A stretch of DNA of 64,000 nucleotides, taken from Icerya purchasi (taxonomy: Eukaryota; Arthropoda; Insecta; Hemiptera; Monophlebidae). Position 1 is the stretch's first letter, and every line of letters begins with the position of its first letter. Below are positions 51,290-62,063 of this stretch, piece by piece. The notes under the pieces are model-generated. The model did no database searches and was not told the DNA's origin. It was given only the letters and a program-made list of their open reading frames with translations. The stretch is from the NCBI GenBank assembly GCA_039619475.1, contig CM077116.1, positions 464,627,576 to 464,691,575 on the forward strand, read 5' to 3'. The translations under genes and the position numbers were made by a program.

Positions 51290-52345
51290 GACTTACGCGA
51301 TGAAATTTAAAGTGCTAATACAATTAAGTGTTTATGATAAACTCCGTTTACACCGATTCCCTTTTATGCGGCCTATAGTTTTAGTGATCTTAATGGTAAT
51401 AACGACAAATACGCATACATAACCTGTTTGTTAATATTTATATGTATACAATAGATAAATTCCCTTTATTAACAAACAAAAATAAGTATAGATTTTCTCT
51501 TAAATAAATTAAAATTATTTTAGAAACGTTTTATAGTGTATCATCAGCTAAAGTACACTCAATTAAAACTAAAAACGTAAGCTTTAATCTCTAGTGTACT
51601 CGTCTGTGTTCTTAGCTGATGATACAGTCCGAAAAAACGTATTTTTAAAATTGAGATATTTTAATTTGAGTTTATTGAAATGTAAATTAATACTTATTTT
51701 TGTTTACTATTAAGGGGAATTTGTTTATTACATATTAATAATAACAAAGTTACACGTAAATGAAATTTAATTTCTCATAAAAGATTGAAACTTCTTTCTG
51801 TTAATTATTTATTAAATTATTCAGTGTACTTTTTAAATATATTGTTTACTAATTTTTTCGTACTGCAGTCTAAAAGATGATATCTCTACAATTAGTACCG
51901 GGAGGCAAAGTTGCTTTTGGAATACAGTTTTTTTTCCGTTTCTGGAATAATTTCTTTAAATCAATTTTACAACTACCACGATCGTAATAAATTGTAGCTT
52001 ATAAAAGTTAGAAACAAATTAATTATTATTAAAAAATCTTTCGTTTTTTATAATACTTCACATACTTTATTAATACTGTTCTATTCGGCAAAATTATTTT
52101 AAACTGATTTAAGTCAATTTGTTTATTTTCGTCTATAAACTATATAAACGTATTTCGCTTAATTCAATTCATGATATGTTGCAAAGTTAACACTTTTGCC
52201 TATTTCTAAGTGACTATAGAAAAGTAATTCCGCTAGGACTACGATTAATGCGAAGTAGTTTTATCATTTTAATGACTATGATTCTTTGAAATGATCCTAT
52301 TTATGCCGTTAATTTTTTTTTTTTTTATTAATCGGGTTTATAAAC
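51290..52345 (-). pseudogene. R1-like LINE 3' half, second copy
   Basis: Parallel to 10.3-11.1 kb over its full length. Shared pieces on the plus strand include ATGAAATTTAAAGTG (51300), ACTACCACGATCGTAATAAA (51973; 10703 has ACTACCATGACTAGTAATAA), TTTTAAACTGATTTAA (52099) and TCATTTTAATGACTATGATT (52265). On the minus strand this corresponds to the RT thumb, C-terminal block and 3' UTR, but stops in every frame leave nothing coding. A small palindromic element (51537..51626) has been inserted or arose within its UTR. The two copies are well diverged, so both are old. Confidence 0.65.
51537..51626. mobile_element. 90-bp MITE-like palindromic element
   Basis: Perfect 15-bp terminal inverted repeats TGTATCATCAGCTAA and TTAGCTGATGATACA, with inner inverted AGTACAC and GTGTACT. 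Outside the ends, AACGTTTT and AAAAAACGT continue the symmetry with gaps. It is absent from the parallel position of the R1-like copy at 10.3 kb as far as I can align by eye. No clear target duplication, so the transposon class is unknown. Confidence 0.6.
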
Positions 52346-52397
52346 AGTTTAATTTAATAGATTCTCTGCGGTAGCCTGTATAGATAATCTGGAGATA

Positions 52398-52853
52398 CTA
52401 ATCAATGTCGGATTTTGGCTTTCTTTTATAACCCCCCCCCCTGGGGAGGGGGGGGGGTATTCCGGCAGATTCCGTCCTATGAAAGTAATCATGAGACGGC
52501 GGTAAACGCGGATACGGCGTGTTTAATATAAAAAATTGGTTGCGAATGAAGGACACGCGAATGGGAAAAATATTGAAGAGGGCGCCCATTCGGTGCGGGT
52601 GTGGAAGGTTTTGTTTGTGGAATTTGGGTTCTTTCATTACGGCGAGACAATTATAATCTTCCAAGTTGGACGAATATGGGGCTAATGAATTTTTCAGGGA
52701 ACTGTAAGAGACACTGTGAGCTTTTAAGTAATCATTAAAGCATTTACACGGTGTATCGGTAAAAACCGGTTCCGAAACTGTATCACCAATAGAAACGCTG
52801 CATAGATGATAGATCGGATCCATCCATGAATTCTTAAAATGCTGCAGCATCAA
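52398..52853 (-). CDS. Unrecognised 151-codon open frame
   Basis: An open frame reading SVSIGDTVSEPVFTDTPCKC near its start and ending IPPPLPRGGGYKRKPKSDID. I recognise no domain, signal peptide or membrane segment. The codon and base composition are less AT-biased than the flanks, and the frame crosses the C10/G10 tract at 52432..52457, which encodes the PPPLPRGGG segment. It may be part of an unknown transposon, a host exon or chance. It lies just right of the R1-like copy. Low confidence as a gene. Confidence 0.25.
   Translation of the reverse strand: MMLQHFKNSWMDPIYHLCSVSIGDTVSEPVFTDTPCKCFNDYLKAHSVSYSSLKNSLAPYSSNLEDYNCLAVMKEPKFHKQNLPHPHRMGALFNIFPIRVSFIRNQFFILNTPYPRLPPSHDYFHRTESAGIPPPLPRGGGYKRKPKSDID
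52432..52457. repeat. C10-T-G4-A-G10 hairpin / G-quadruplex-prone tract
   Basis: Ten C residues, then TGGGGA, then ten G residues, in an AT-rich region. Either arm pairs with the other, and the G side could form a quadruplex. Confidence 0.85.
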
Positions 52854-52859
52854 TGTTTG

Positions 52860-54695
52860 AAGATTTATTGCGGCTTAATATATTCTATGAGTTTATATTC
52901 AAATTATAAATACTTTTATGTTTATTAATTTTTTTAAATTTTTTTATTTCAATTACGTATGCTAGAGAGGAAGAATAAGAAGCCCCGGTTTGATCTGATT
53001 TAAAACCTCGCAGACGGTTTTGTGTTCGACATCGTCTATTTTAACCGAAAGGCCTATCGTGCAACTGCAACGGCTGGGCGGGTGAATTTTTAGTCTAATC
53101 TCGCCTTATGGAAAAGATTACTTGTAACAGGTATTTCGCAAAACATTCTGCCTTTAGGTTAAGTAACAGTAGAATATAATAAAGCTTTACTTTCAGAATT
53201 TAGAAAGTGACATTTACACGATAAAAATTTTTAATCGATTAAAAGAAAAAAATTCGTTTTCCGAAAGTAGTACGTTATCGAAAGTATACACGGATAAAGA
53301 CCAAGGGACATGTTTTGTCTGGGGAGGTTAGTTAAAACAACAACAAATATACTTTAAAAACAAACTTCCTTTACGTATAGAGAGACAATTACGAAAATTC
53401 TACCCGAAATGTATCGACAATATTTCGTCAATTTTTTTTTGAAAAAATTAAAGTTAGGTGTTAACAAACACACCTAAAGTAATCTACAAATACACCTGAA
53501 GTAATCTACAACAGGTGCTTTAAACAATGTTACTTTGTAATCCGACGTAGTTACTTAACAACTACCTCGGGTCGATTAAAAACAAACTAAATCCAACATT
53601 ATACGTACATAATACTCGACAATGAATCATAATGGCATATATCGGACGAATCCGCAGTTAAAATTTTTACATGTTTTAAAAATTCGAAATAACGAAATAA
53701 CGTTAAGAAAAAGAGATAGTGGAACTTTATGAACGTTTACGATATACACACTTTCAGATGGAAGACATTAAAGAAATCTCGGAATCTGGTCGACGTGCAA
53801 AAATGGGGCGGCCATGTGTAGATAAATTATATTCAAACAGATCGCTATTTTTTAATTTATTTTTCTAAAAAAAAAAAAGTAAATTTAACGAAAGTAAAAA
53901 CATCGATATTTAATAAGGATAAATTACGATCTAATCGAACCATCGAACCGATGGAAATGTAGCGTTAAAAATATAACAGGGCGATATTTCCGCAGAAATT
54001 GTGATAAAAGCAAAAAAAAAAAGGACCAAAAAAAAGAACAACAACTATAACAAAATAGAAGCGAAAAGACTATTAAACTGTTGGTGGTGCGACTCCAATT
54101 AATTATTAGACCAAGCCGCAGTTACGAAGTGTCCTACTTAAAGTTTTCGTTTTCTCGTGTTATGCGCAATTCTGTAATGCTGCGTATTATTTGTGCGGTT
54201 ACTCCGGAGAATTGTCGTAGTTAGCTCAGATTCGGTTTGATACCGAACGCGCGCTGGTTATAGCGAGGAAAGGAAAAATGATGTCTACCGGAATGAAGTG
54301 AAGTATAAGCGAAAACTATTGGCGCCAGTTCGTGTTTTTTGGGTTCGGGTTTTCACTTGTTTTGTCCCAAAGGATCTGAAGAGCGTGACATCTGAAGACA
54401 TTATTATTATTATTATTACTCTCATTACCATCACATGTTAAGCTTTATCTTCATTCATAATTTTACAGCAATTTTATTTTTAATAAATTAATAAATTAGT
54501 TTTTTGTTCCATTTTTGGTTTCCTTTTTCTTCTGGATTCTGCTGTTGCTCTTAATCTGAACTGCGCAGATTTAAGAGTTTCCAGCTATGACGAGCATAAA
54601 TTTATTTCTTCTTTATACATCTTACAATTACGTATTTTATTTTAAGCGAACGTATCAGATGCAAAAAAGGGGAACGGAATTAGTTGCACAGAAAT
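52860..54695. other. No gene recognised
   Basis: AT-rich with moderate CpG. An (ATT)n run lies at about 54401..54418. No shared repeat or domain found. 54.1-54.4 kb is less AT-biased and may be unique host DNA. Confidence 0.5.
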
Positions 54696-54699
54696 AACG

Positions 54700-54990
54700 G
54701 CTAACAACAGTTTTCGAATGCGACGCAAACCACATTTCCTTTGAATGTTCGGCTCTTGTTAGGTTCTCTTTTGTATTATCGAAAATCTTAGCTCTCGGCC
54801 TTCCGGCTCCTTACGGTGCTTCTTTTATCCTTTCCTTTCCATCTCCAGTAATAATTCATTTACCTCAATCCTTTGTTCTTTCCATCTCCTATCGCCTTAG
54901 AATCTAATTTCCTAGCATAGTGCATTATCAAAATTAAGGCCAATCCCCTACCAAAAATAAATAAAAAACTATGAAGTGGCTTCAACATAT
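54700..54990 (+). pseudogene. RNase H-lineage LINE, 3' tail copy
   Basis: The plus strand reads FECDANHISFECSALV, then SKILALGLPAPYGASFILSF and PSPVIIHLPQSFVLSISYRL before stops. This is close to the tails at 21.9 kb (SKILALGLPVPFSAFFILSF) and 42.6 kb. The UTR CCTTAGAATCTAATTTCCTA is also shared with 22.15 kb. It ends in an A-rich stretch near 54960. A small deletion breaks the frame after SALV. Confidence 0.75.
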
Positions 54991-55129
54991 TCGTGAATAG
55001 CCGTGCAAAAGTAAACTACTGCGCATGCCATGTTATACATGCCAGTTGATGCAGCATATACACATGTACGTATTTGGCCTCCACAGTTGTACAAAGAAGA
55101 AGCGTTTACAATCAGTTTTATAGAGGGTT

Positions 55130-55383
55130 GTTTCTTGAGCGCTATCATATACTAAACTTTTTTCTTGAATGCAGAAAATGACGTTTCAGCGTATTCCGTA
55201 TATTATGTTATTGAAGTGGCCGGTAGGTACGCCGAAAAGAAGATGGTTGGATGTTGTCGCGGAGGATGTCAACAGAGTCAGAGTGAATCCATCCCTAGTA
55301 TATGACCGTTCGGACTGGAAGCGCGCCATAAGCCAAGCAGACCCCGCTCCAACGGGAAAGTGCTGAAGAAGAAGAAGAAGATG
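55130..55383 (+). pseudogene. RTE-like LINE C-terminus with (GAA)n tail
   Basis: An open frame to 55366 reads WPVGTPKRRWLDVVAEDVNR, VRVNPSLVYDRSDWKRAISQ and ADPAPTGKC, then stops. P-x-G-x-P-K-x-R-W-D and DR-x-x-W-R-x-A are the final conserved block of an RTE-like lineage distinct from those at 16, 19 and 24 kb. The stop is followed at once by TGAAGAAGAAGAAGAAGATG, the simple-repeat tail typical of RTE elements. Only about 60 codons are preserved; the rest was never copied. Confidence 0.8.
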
Positions 55384-55694
55384 TTATTGGAATCTCAAGG
55401 TTACAGTTATAGGAAATGTGTGAGCGAAAAAAGAAAAATAATGAGTTGGCGGAATATAGGTTATAGAGGGGAAAAAAATAGTAACGTGAGAAGAGGTTGT
55501 TAAGATCAGAGTGGCGTTAGTCAATTGGAGTGTAATATACGATTAATGTCCGCAGTTAACAAAAAATAAAAAAGAAAAAGACATAGAATTTTTTATTAGT
55601 AATAAGCGGGAAGAGGAAATAATGAAAAAAATAATGAAACGGAACGAATATCAACAAATTATGAAATTTATTTCAAATGACGAATTTTAGTCAC

Positions 55695-55830
55695 CTATTC
55701 ATGGCGTAGTTGGTTAGGCAGTGTGCGGTTTTGTTTGGGCAGGGCGCGATACAGCACTGTCGCAATTTGAAACTTCTGGAAATTTCACTTGCGCGGTGGT
55801 TTAATGTCCATAGTTGCGCGCCCCAAAAAT
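55695..55830 (+). mobile_element. Possible tRNA-like SINE head (A box only)
   Basis: TGGCGTAGTTGGTTAGGCAG fits the polymerase III A-box consensus very well (TRGCNNAGYNGG). The expected B box about 35-45 bases later is poor (GGGCGCGATACAG). It may be a decayed SINE of another family or chance. Confidence 0.3.
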
Positions 55831-55860
55831 AAAACAATTAAAATCGTTGAATTTTAAATT

Positions 55861-56224
55861 GTGTTTTTTAAAATTTCACGTCAAAAAGTGAGTTGGTGTT
55901 ATTTTGTGATATGCGGTGTAACGGATACGATCTGTATTCATTTATGTAATAGTATCGAGGTATATTTAAATTCTTTAAGTATAATGAAATGGATTCTTCA
56001 GCTCGGTCTTCCACTTCCAGCGACAGATTTTTGGGCACATTTTCAGCTCATAATATTGCTTTTCTTTCCTTACATGACTCATTGCAGACTATCGCTCAAC
56101 TCCTATTCTTTTTTATTTTTTAATTCTGGTCCTTTTTACTATTCAACTATCTCTTCCTTCCCGTCTGTAGTTTTCTAAATACTTTCCCCCTCTTAAACGT
56201 ACAACACCCCCGGATATTCGTTTT
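55861..56224. other. Pyrimidine-rich stretch, possible LINE tail
   Basis: The frame 55861..56178 contains LQLGLPLPATDF, which vaguely recalls ILALGLPVPFSAFF of the RNase H-lineage tails. The following Ser/Phe-rich residues fit the composition of that family, but the Cys/His motif is absent. Left unassigned. Confidence 0.3.
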
Positions 56225-56700
56225 TGTTTTTTTCTTTAACCCGGAATGGGTTTGTCTCAACGAGTACATTAGCCTAAGAAATGGGAAGAAGGAGAAAATA
56301 ACGTTATATTCTTAAACGATCAAGAATAGAGGATAAAAATAATTCAGGGGCGGGAATCATAACAGAAGCAGAAGGAAATGAGAAAGTGTAAGAAGCACTC
56401 TTAAGGGTAGCAAGAATACCGAGTTGTAATAGAAAAGAGTAGAAGGATGACTTTTAAGCGGAAAAACCGCGCTTTCAAATAAAACATGAAATCAGTATCA
56501 CAAGGAAAATAATTAGAAGGGGGCAAAAAGGACAAAATGGTGTGGAAGAAGATGAAAACCGTGAAAATGACGCAGGAAGGAGACTGCGGTTAAAGCGAAG
56601 GCGACAAATAGCAAAAGATTGTAAAGCGTTTGAGAGAAATATCAGGAAAACTATAGGCAGACAAGAAGAGATGGCTGAGAGGCAGGATTAGAAAATGAAG
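56225..56700 (-). pseudogene. RNase H-lineage LINE 3' end, decayed minus copy
   Basis: The plus strand is strongly purine-rich, as in the 42.6-kb copy. The minus strand reads SLAICRLRFNRSLLPAS, FSSSSTPFCPFCPL, LLQLGILATLKSASYTFSF and LFLSSILDRLRI, matching the order RLRFGHSALPSSRF, CPLHP, YCASYILSF and FILSISDRIKI of that element. Stops interrupt it. The UTR runs to about 56225. Confidence 0.6.
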
Positions 56701-56819
56701 AAGAATAGGAGTCAAGCCATAGTTTGCAATAAGCGGTTGAGGATAATATTATGAGCAGAAAAGGTGCCTAAAAATCTGCCACTAGAAACGGAAGTTTAAT
56801 TTTTTCCGCATCGTTTTTT

Positions 56820-56985
56820 TCCCTATCTCGACCTCCCCTCTTTCCACATACTTTCCTAACGACCTTGATATCATGTTTTATTTGAATGCTCCACCTTTGA
56901 ACATTCTCTCATTTCCTTTTACTTCTGTTATTCCTGCCCACGAATTATTTTTATTCCCTGCATCGTTAAATGTTTAAAAATAAAA
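56820..56985 (+). pseudogene. RNase H-lineage LINE tail, very degenerate
   Basis: DLDIMFYLNAPPLNILSFPF followed by TSVIPAHELF aligns loosely with the DANHIFFECPSLSVERGIL region of the family. It lies beside an inverted relative (56225..56700). Weak call. Confidence 0.35.
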
Positions 56986-57169
56986 ACTTTATTTTCCGCT
57001 TTTTCCCGTTTCTTGAGCTAATGTCCTTTTTGACAAACCCATTAAATACGTGAAAAAAAAAAGGAAAAAAGAAAAGTGGTGCCTAGAGGGGGACACCCGG
57101 TAGGAACGAAGTTTCACTTTTTGGTAGATATACAAGCATAAAGTCATTCATAAAGTAAACGATAAAAAA

Positions 57170-57270
57170 TGACAAAATAAATAAATCCCGTACGAATGAA
57201 AACAAAAACAATAAAAAAAATAATAAATCCCGTATGAATTAATTAAAACAGAAACAATAAATAAATCATT
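57170..57270. repeat. Imperfect tandem duplication
   Basis: AATAAATCCCGTACGAATGA and AATAAATCCCGTATGAATTA, each followed by AAACA(G)AAAC AATAAA, recur with a period of about 46-50 bases. Confidence 0.7.
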
Positions 57271-58879
57271 AGACTCGTTGAAATGTGGTAACGTCGCACA
57301 AAAAAACCGCGCCAATTTTCAAATTCAGTAAAATTTACACGTGTTTTTAGAATTGAGCTTATACAGCTGATCGCGCACAATGCTTGCTGCTCGAATCTCG
57401 ATACTGGCATGCACGCAAACACACACGCACATGCACACACCCGTATATAATAGAAAGGGACCGAGTGAAAGAGAAAGAGAGCGAAGGTCGCCTGGAGGAC
57501 GCATAACGCTTTTTCGTAACCTGACGATTTCTGCCAGTTTACTCCTACCGCCAAGCCGCGTAAAAGAACTTTGTTCCAAAAAAAAAAATTGTTTAAACAT
57601 TGCTACGGAATTTCCGGTTGCATGTCGGGCTTATATCATCTCTCACATTAAATGATCGACACGAGCTAGGCTCGTTACTATTGAAAGTCCCTAAATATGT
57701 TCTTTATACCCATTCGCGAATTTCCTACCGGTTTGTTCGATATCACACGCCACTATTTTCGTATATACTTATGATTATGAAGTTGTTTCTGTAATTCGTT
57801 CTTTGAACTATAGTTCAAGTGTTATTTTGAATCTTTGGTTTTTTGATTTTTAATGAAAATGCGATCCACTTTTTACAGCATTATTCCGGTTTTCGTTTAA
57901 TTTTGCGTAATAATGTTTTTGCGTTGTATCCGTTGTTAGCGACCATTACTTTTTAGCGTATTTATTTGAGATTGTGAGGGAAGTGTTCAAAATGATGAGA
58001 TGTGAAGGGCGCATATAAAAGTGTCATTGTTTTTCCAGCGATCGTTCAAGTGTTTCTTGTTAACGATGTTTCAGGCGACTTTTCTCTTTACTAATTAAGC
58101 ATCGTTTCCCTTTAACTCGGCTATGTCATTCCGAAATTTTCAATGCATCTTGCGTGTGTTTTTTTTTCTTTTTTTTTTTTGCATTTGGGGACGGATCGTT
58201 TTATACTCACGGGATACCTCGGGATTCATTTCAAATGGCTATCTCAGTTTTTGTGAATTTTATCTTTATTGTAAGGGGCCTCGTATGGTGGCGGGTGATC
58301 TGCTGCTATTCGCTATTTCATTCATTTCTTTTATTTTAAATGTACTCCATTGCGATAAAGTTAAATCGGTGTTTTATGCGTATATAGTGTAGAGTGCGGC
58401 CAGCGTTAAAGAGTTTGCGAGTGTGCGGAAATGCGATTGTGTTTATAAATGCGGGTGTGTTTATGTGTGTATATTAGATGTTCAGTTGCATATATGTGTA
58501 GATATCGTTATATTTATATAGCAGTTCAATTACTGATAAGCTCGGCGATTAATAGTCTAACATTGTTAATCGCTTTTTCGATTACAATCTACGATAGCTC
58601 GATATTTATCAAAATGTGATCAATTCTCTCCCTCTGTGCCGTCCTTTAACGTTCGACTAATGCCGTCTTCAATTTAATTTTGCGTAAAAAAGTATTTGTG
58701 GCGAGTATTCAGCATTAGGTGTGATCGGGAGAATAAATTCAATAGATTATTTAATACAGCTAACGGAAGCCAAAAGGTTGATATGGAACTTATTCGTGTA
58801 TTACATTTCAATATAAGAAGGTTACGATGTAATTAGGACGAATTTGTAGTTGAATTTTCCAATACAATATCTACTAACT
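57271..58879. other. No gene recognised
   Basis: 57.3-57.8 kb is less AT-rich, with a CA-rich stretch near 57415..57445. Open frames on both strands overlap each other and show no domain. The rest is AT-rich with a T run at 58157..58180. Confidence 0.5.
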
Positions 58880-60540
58880 ATGAAAAAAAAGAAAAAGCGA
58901 ACAAGTGTAATAGAGGATCTATCATTATTGGTAATAATAGTTTTTGATTCTCCTATGGGATACATGTTCAATAGAGCAGCATCCGTACCTCGATCCATTA
59001 AAAATCAGTATTGGTTTTTACTGAAATAATTATTCACCGTTAGATAATTCATCCTCTTCATTTTAAAACATTTCTCAACAATTTTTGATAGAGTGGGAAA
59101 AATGCAAATGGGCCTGTAATTGGAAACTGATGATTTTTCACTACTTCCATAAACCAGTACAACAACCCCCAATTTAATTTCACCGCAAAAACAGATTCAT
59201 TAAATAAAAACGTTAACGATCGTACAAAGAAACGTTCAAGTTTTCCTTTACTAGTTCAATTGAGATTTTATCAAATCCAAATGATGTGATTTATTCGGTA
59301 TGAACAAAGCTGCATTCTTTACATCATCATAAGAAAATGTTGTAAACGCAAAGGAATCTTTATAAGCTGTCCCAAAGATTTTATTTAACACTGTCGTATT
59401 GCTACAGAATTTATCGCTGCTTACAATGTTACATACGCAATCTTTCAAGTAAATATTAAAGTAATTTACACATATGTCCTCATTACCATCCACTGATAAT
59501 AAATTATTATTTATATTTATTTGTTTTAATCTGTAGACGTCTTTTCTAATAGTTTTATTTATAAATGCGCAATACCTTTTTTGGCTTGCTTTGATATTTG
59601 TTTAGAATGTTATTGTAATAATCAAATTTAGATGTCCATAGGAGTTTTTTTGAGACCTTTTTAAAGATTTGTCGTAAATTTTCATCTGAGGGATTTATTT
59701 TAAGGCGACGGGAGGATATCTCTTTTTTCAGACGAAAGTTGGAGCACAACATTGTTAACCCATGGCTTTTATGTACGCCTCTGTTTAGTAGTTTCTAATA
59801 CTTTATTGCACTTGTGGATAAAGTCTGTGATATTTGAAATGAACCAATTAAATTTTTCATTTACCGATGCATGACTGGTAAATAAATATTCAATATTCCA
59901 ACTGATTATAATAATGTTATTAAATTTTTTTTTATTAAAGAAGTAACGCGGACCTTCAAGAGATGGAGATATAAGCCATTAAAGAGTTTAAATCCAGCCT
60001 CTAAACCCATATGATCAGAAAACGGAATATCAATGATATTTTATTTAACCATTACAGATGTATTTTTATTATGCATACCTTTTACCAGAACATATGGTCT
60101 AAGCGAGAAAACTCTGCTTGAGCCCGGTAATAGGTAAGCTGATCTATTACATTAATAAATCCATAAGCGCTGTATAAGTTACAGTAATTTGCACTAGAAA
60201 TTTTGTCAAGAACGTTAATATTCATATCACTCTTGATTATTCCTGCCGACATATTCAAAATTCAACCAAAAATTTTTCACCTGGAAGAATCACAAAATTT
60301 ATACAAACCGCAGACCGAGAGAAATTTATTGTTGCATATGGATATATTTAAAAAAATGATATTGCCGGAAGATATTTTTATATCAGCGGTAACAAATTTA
60401 ATTGATTCCTTTATAAATTCCTCCAGAACGCTTCATTTCCCTGCACTGAAATACAGCCTTTTACTCAGGAATAGAATATCGTTTCTTTTCATCATCACAG
60501 ATCCAAATTTCTATTAAAACTTTAATGTCGTAGAATTTAG
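58880..60540 (-). pseudogene. APE-RT LINE (CR1/Jockey-like), decayed first half of ORF2
   Basis: On the minus strand from 60.5 kb: ADIKISSGNIIFLNISICNN and GLYKFCDSS (endonuclease core remnants), SDMNINVLDKIS and LYSAYGFINVIDQLT near 60.2-60.1 kb (the D-x-N-x-N block), AEFSRLDHMF, then PFSDHMGLE near 60.02 kb (the SDH catalytic motif). The endonuclease-RT linker follows (KKLLWTSKFDYYNNILNKYQ, 59.6 kb), then NYFNIYLKDCVCNI, FSYDDVKNAALFIPNKSHH (59.3 kb), NYRPICIFPTLSKIVEKCF-like sequence (59.1 kb) and NNYFSKNQYWFLMDRGTDAA (59.0 kb). It stops before the RT catalytic site. Many frame breaks, so inactive and old. Unusually, this copy keeps the 5' half rather than the 3' half. Confidence 0.75.
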
Positions 60541-61918
60541 TTGCACCGTTTAGGAAAATTTGAAACTCTTCAAAATGATTTCTCAAAGTATGAACATTTA
60601 ATGTAAATAAATTAATACGACCTTACTCTCTTTCTTTTCTTTATTATTATTACTATTATAATTTATTCTTGAATAATAGCTAATTTATTTAATTATTTTC
60701 CAAAACTACATTAACGCATTGCGAAGCAAAAAAAAAAAAAGAAGCTGATTGATACAAAAACAAATCATTAATAATAATGCTTCCAAACAACAGTAAAAAT
60801 ACAGAATTCAAACTGCGATATACTGGTATCACTGAAAGCTGAAGAAACTGCCTGCGAGATTAATATAGACTTAAACAAATAATGGAAAATAATTAGGCTT
60901 ATAAAGGCTATTGTAACGATTAAAATAGTAAGTAAGAGTTGATACTCCCATTATGTGATTAGTAAAATATACATTATACCAACATTAGTAAATGCCAATG
61001 AGATCACGTAGACGACTCACACTTATCCATACGCAATTAGTCCTTCCGGAATTTAATCCAACTCAACACACATTTCGATTACGAGTATGCGATATCACTA
61101 TTGTACCTAAATTGAATTAAACCTATAAAAAACCAGCAATTCCCATAATAGGAAATTTCGTTAAAATAATTATTAATTAAATGTCGCAGTAGTGCATCCC
61201 AAGTGGGTTTTCAAGTTATAAACTAATATCCTATTTCTATCTCAGTCCTGTTCCCAACGAACTATCAGATAGTGAAAAAAAAAAAAATCGTTCCGAATCT
61301 AACAGCTGTATATAACTTACTCGTATTGTAATAATCTGTAAATTTAAGCTTTGAGCAGTGGCAACTAAAATGCCAATTTTTGTTAATTTTTCTGACTGAC
61401 TATGAAATATGCACTGGCTTTCTATTTTTTTTTCGTTTTTTTCAGTCACCGGAAGTAACGTTATAGCCGATACGGAGCTATTATTAAAAAAAACAACAAA
61501 CAAACTGTTTATTCGCGCAAAAGTCTCACGAAATTTGATAAATGAATCTCGGTAGGATTTTTCAAATTTATTTAGCACCTCGTGGATAAGCCGAGGGTCA
61601 AACTTCACAGAGAATAAAAGTTCCGTTATCGGAATTGGTTTCTTGACCTCTCTAAAAGTGGAACAACTTTTTTAATCACATCATGTGAAAGGCGAGAATA
61701 ATTCATTTTTTCGCAGCCACTAGTTTCGGAGTAAAATGGTCTTATCAGTTTTTGATACGAATGCGCTACCAGGGGACGTAAGTAGAAAGACGTGGTTTAA
61801 TCGAAAAGTTTTCTCAAAACTATTACTTATTATATGCGCAGTATCTCAATTTAAAAAAAGTACATAGCTGCAAGCGGAAGGAGTGGCAAGCTTTAGCGCG
61901 AATTCTGAAGTTACTTAC
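60541..61918. other. No further exon or repeat recognised
   Basis: AT-rich, probably intronic if the exon at 61919..62063 is real, since transcription would pass through here leftwards. The minus frame 61237..61608 shows no domain. Confidence 0.5.
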
Positions 61919-62063
61919 AGTATATGTTCAACTTCCAGACGGTAACCAAGAATTCCTTGCTAACCTCCGGGTTTTCCGATCTGCAAGATAGATACTTGCC
62001 AGTGTCCTCCTTGCTCGGTACGAACGGTAAGTCGCTCGTAGTTGTGTTTCCATCGGAAGACGT
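61919..62063 (-). CDS. Host exon: C-terminal half of an Ig domain (sidestep-like receptor)
   Basis: On the minus strand TTTATTCCACAG ends at 62064, a good 3' splice site, and GTAAGTAA starts at 61918, a strong 5' splice site. The 145 bases between are open in phase 0, giving 48 codons plus one base: TSSDGNTTTSDLPFVPSKED, TGKYLSCRSENPEVSKEF, then VWKLNIY. D-x-G-K-Y-x-C is the F-strand signature of an immunoglobulin domain, and WKLNIY is the G strand. The pattern (S-x-L-x-F-x-P, D-x-G-K-Y-L-x-C-R-x-E-N-P, W-K-L-N-I-Y-Y) is what I know from sidestep-type single-pass adhesion receptors of insects, which guide motor axons by binding Beat proteins. Ending in phase 1 with T agrees with a following Tyr completed by the next exon. 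Neighbouring exons were not found; introns must be long. Confidence 0.75.

Noticed and set aside
57243..57655. Overlapping frames on both strands with Cys/Val runs
   Set aside because: Derived from a CA-rich stretch; no domain, and the strands exclude each other.
60203..60517. Plus-strand frame of 104 codons
   Set aside because: Antisense to the decayed LINE endonuclease read on the minus strand.
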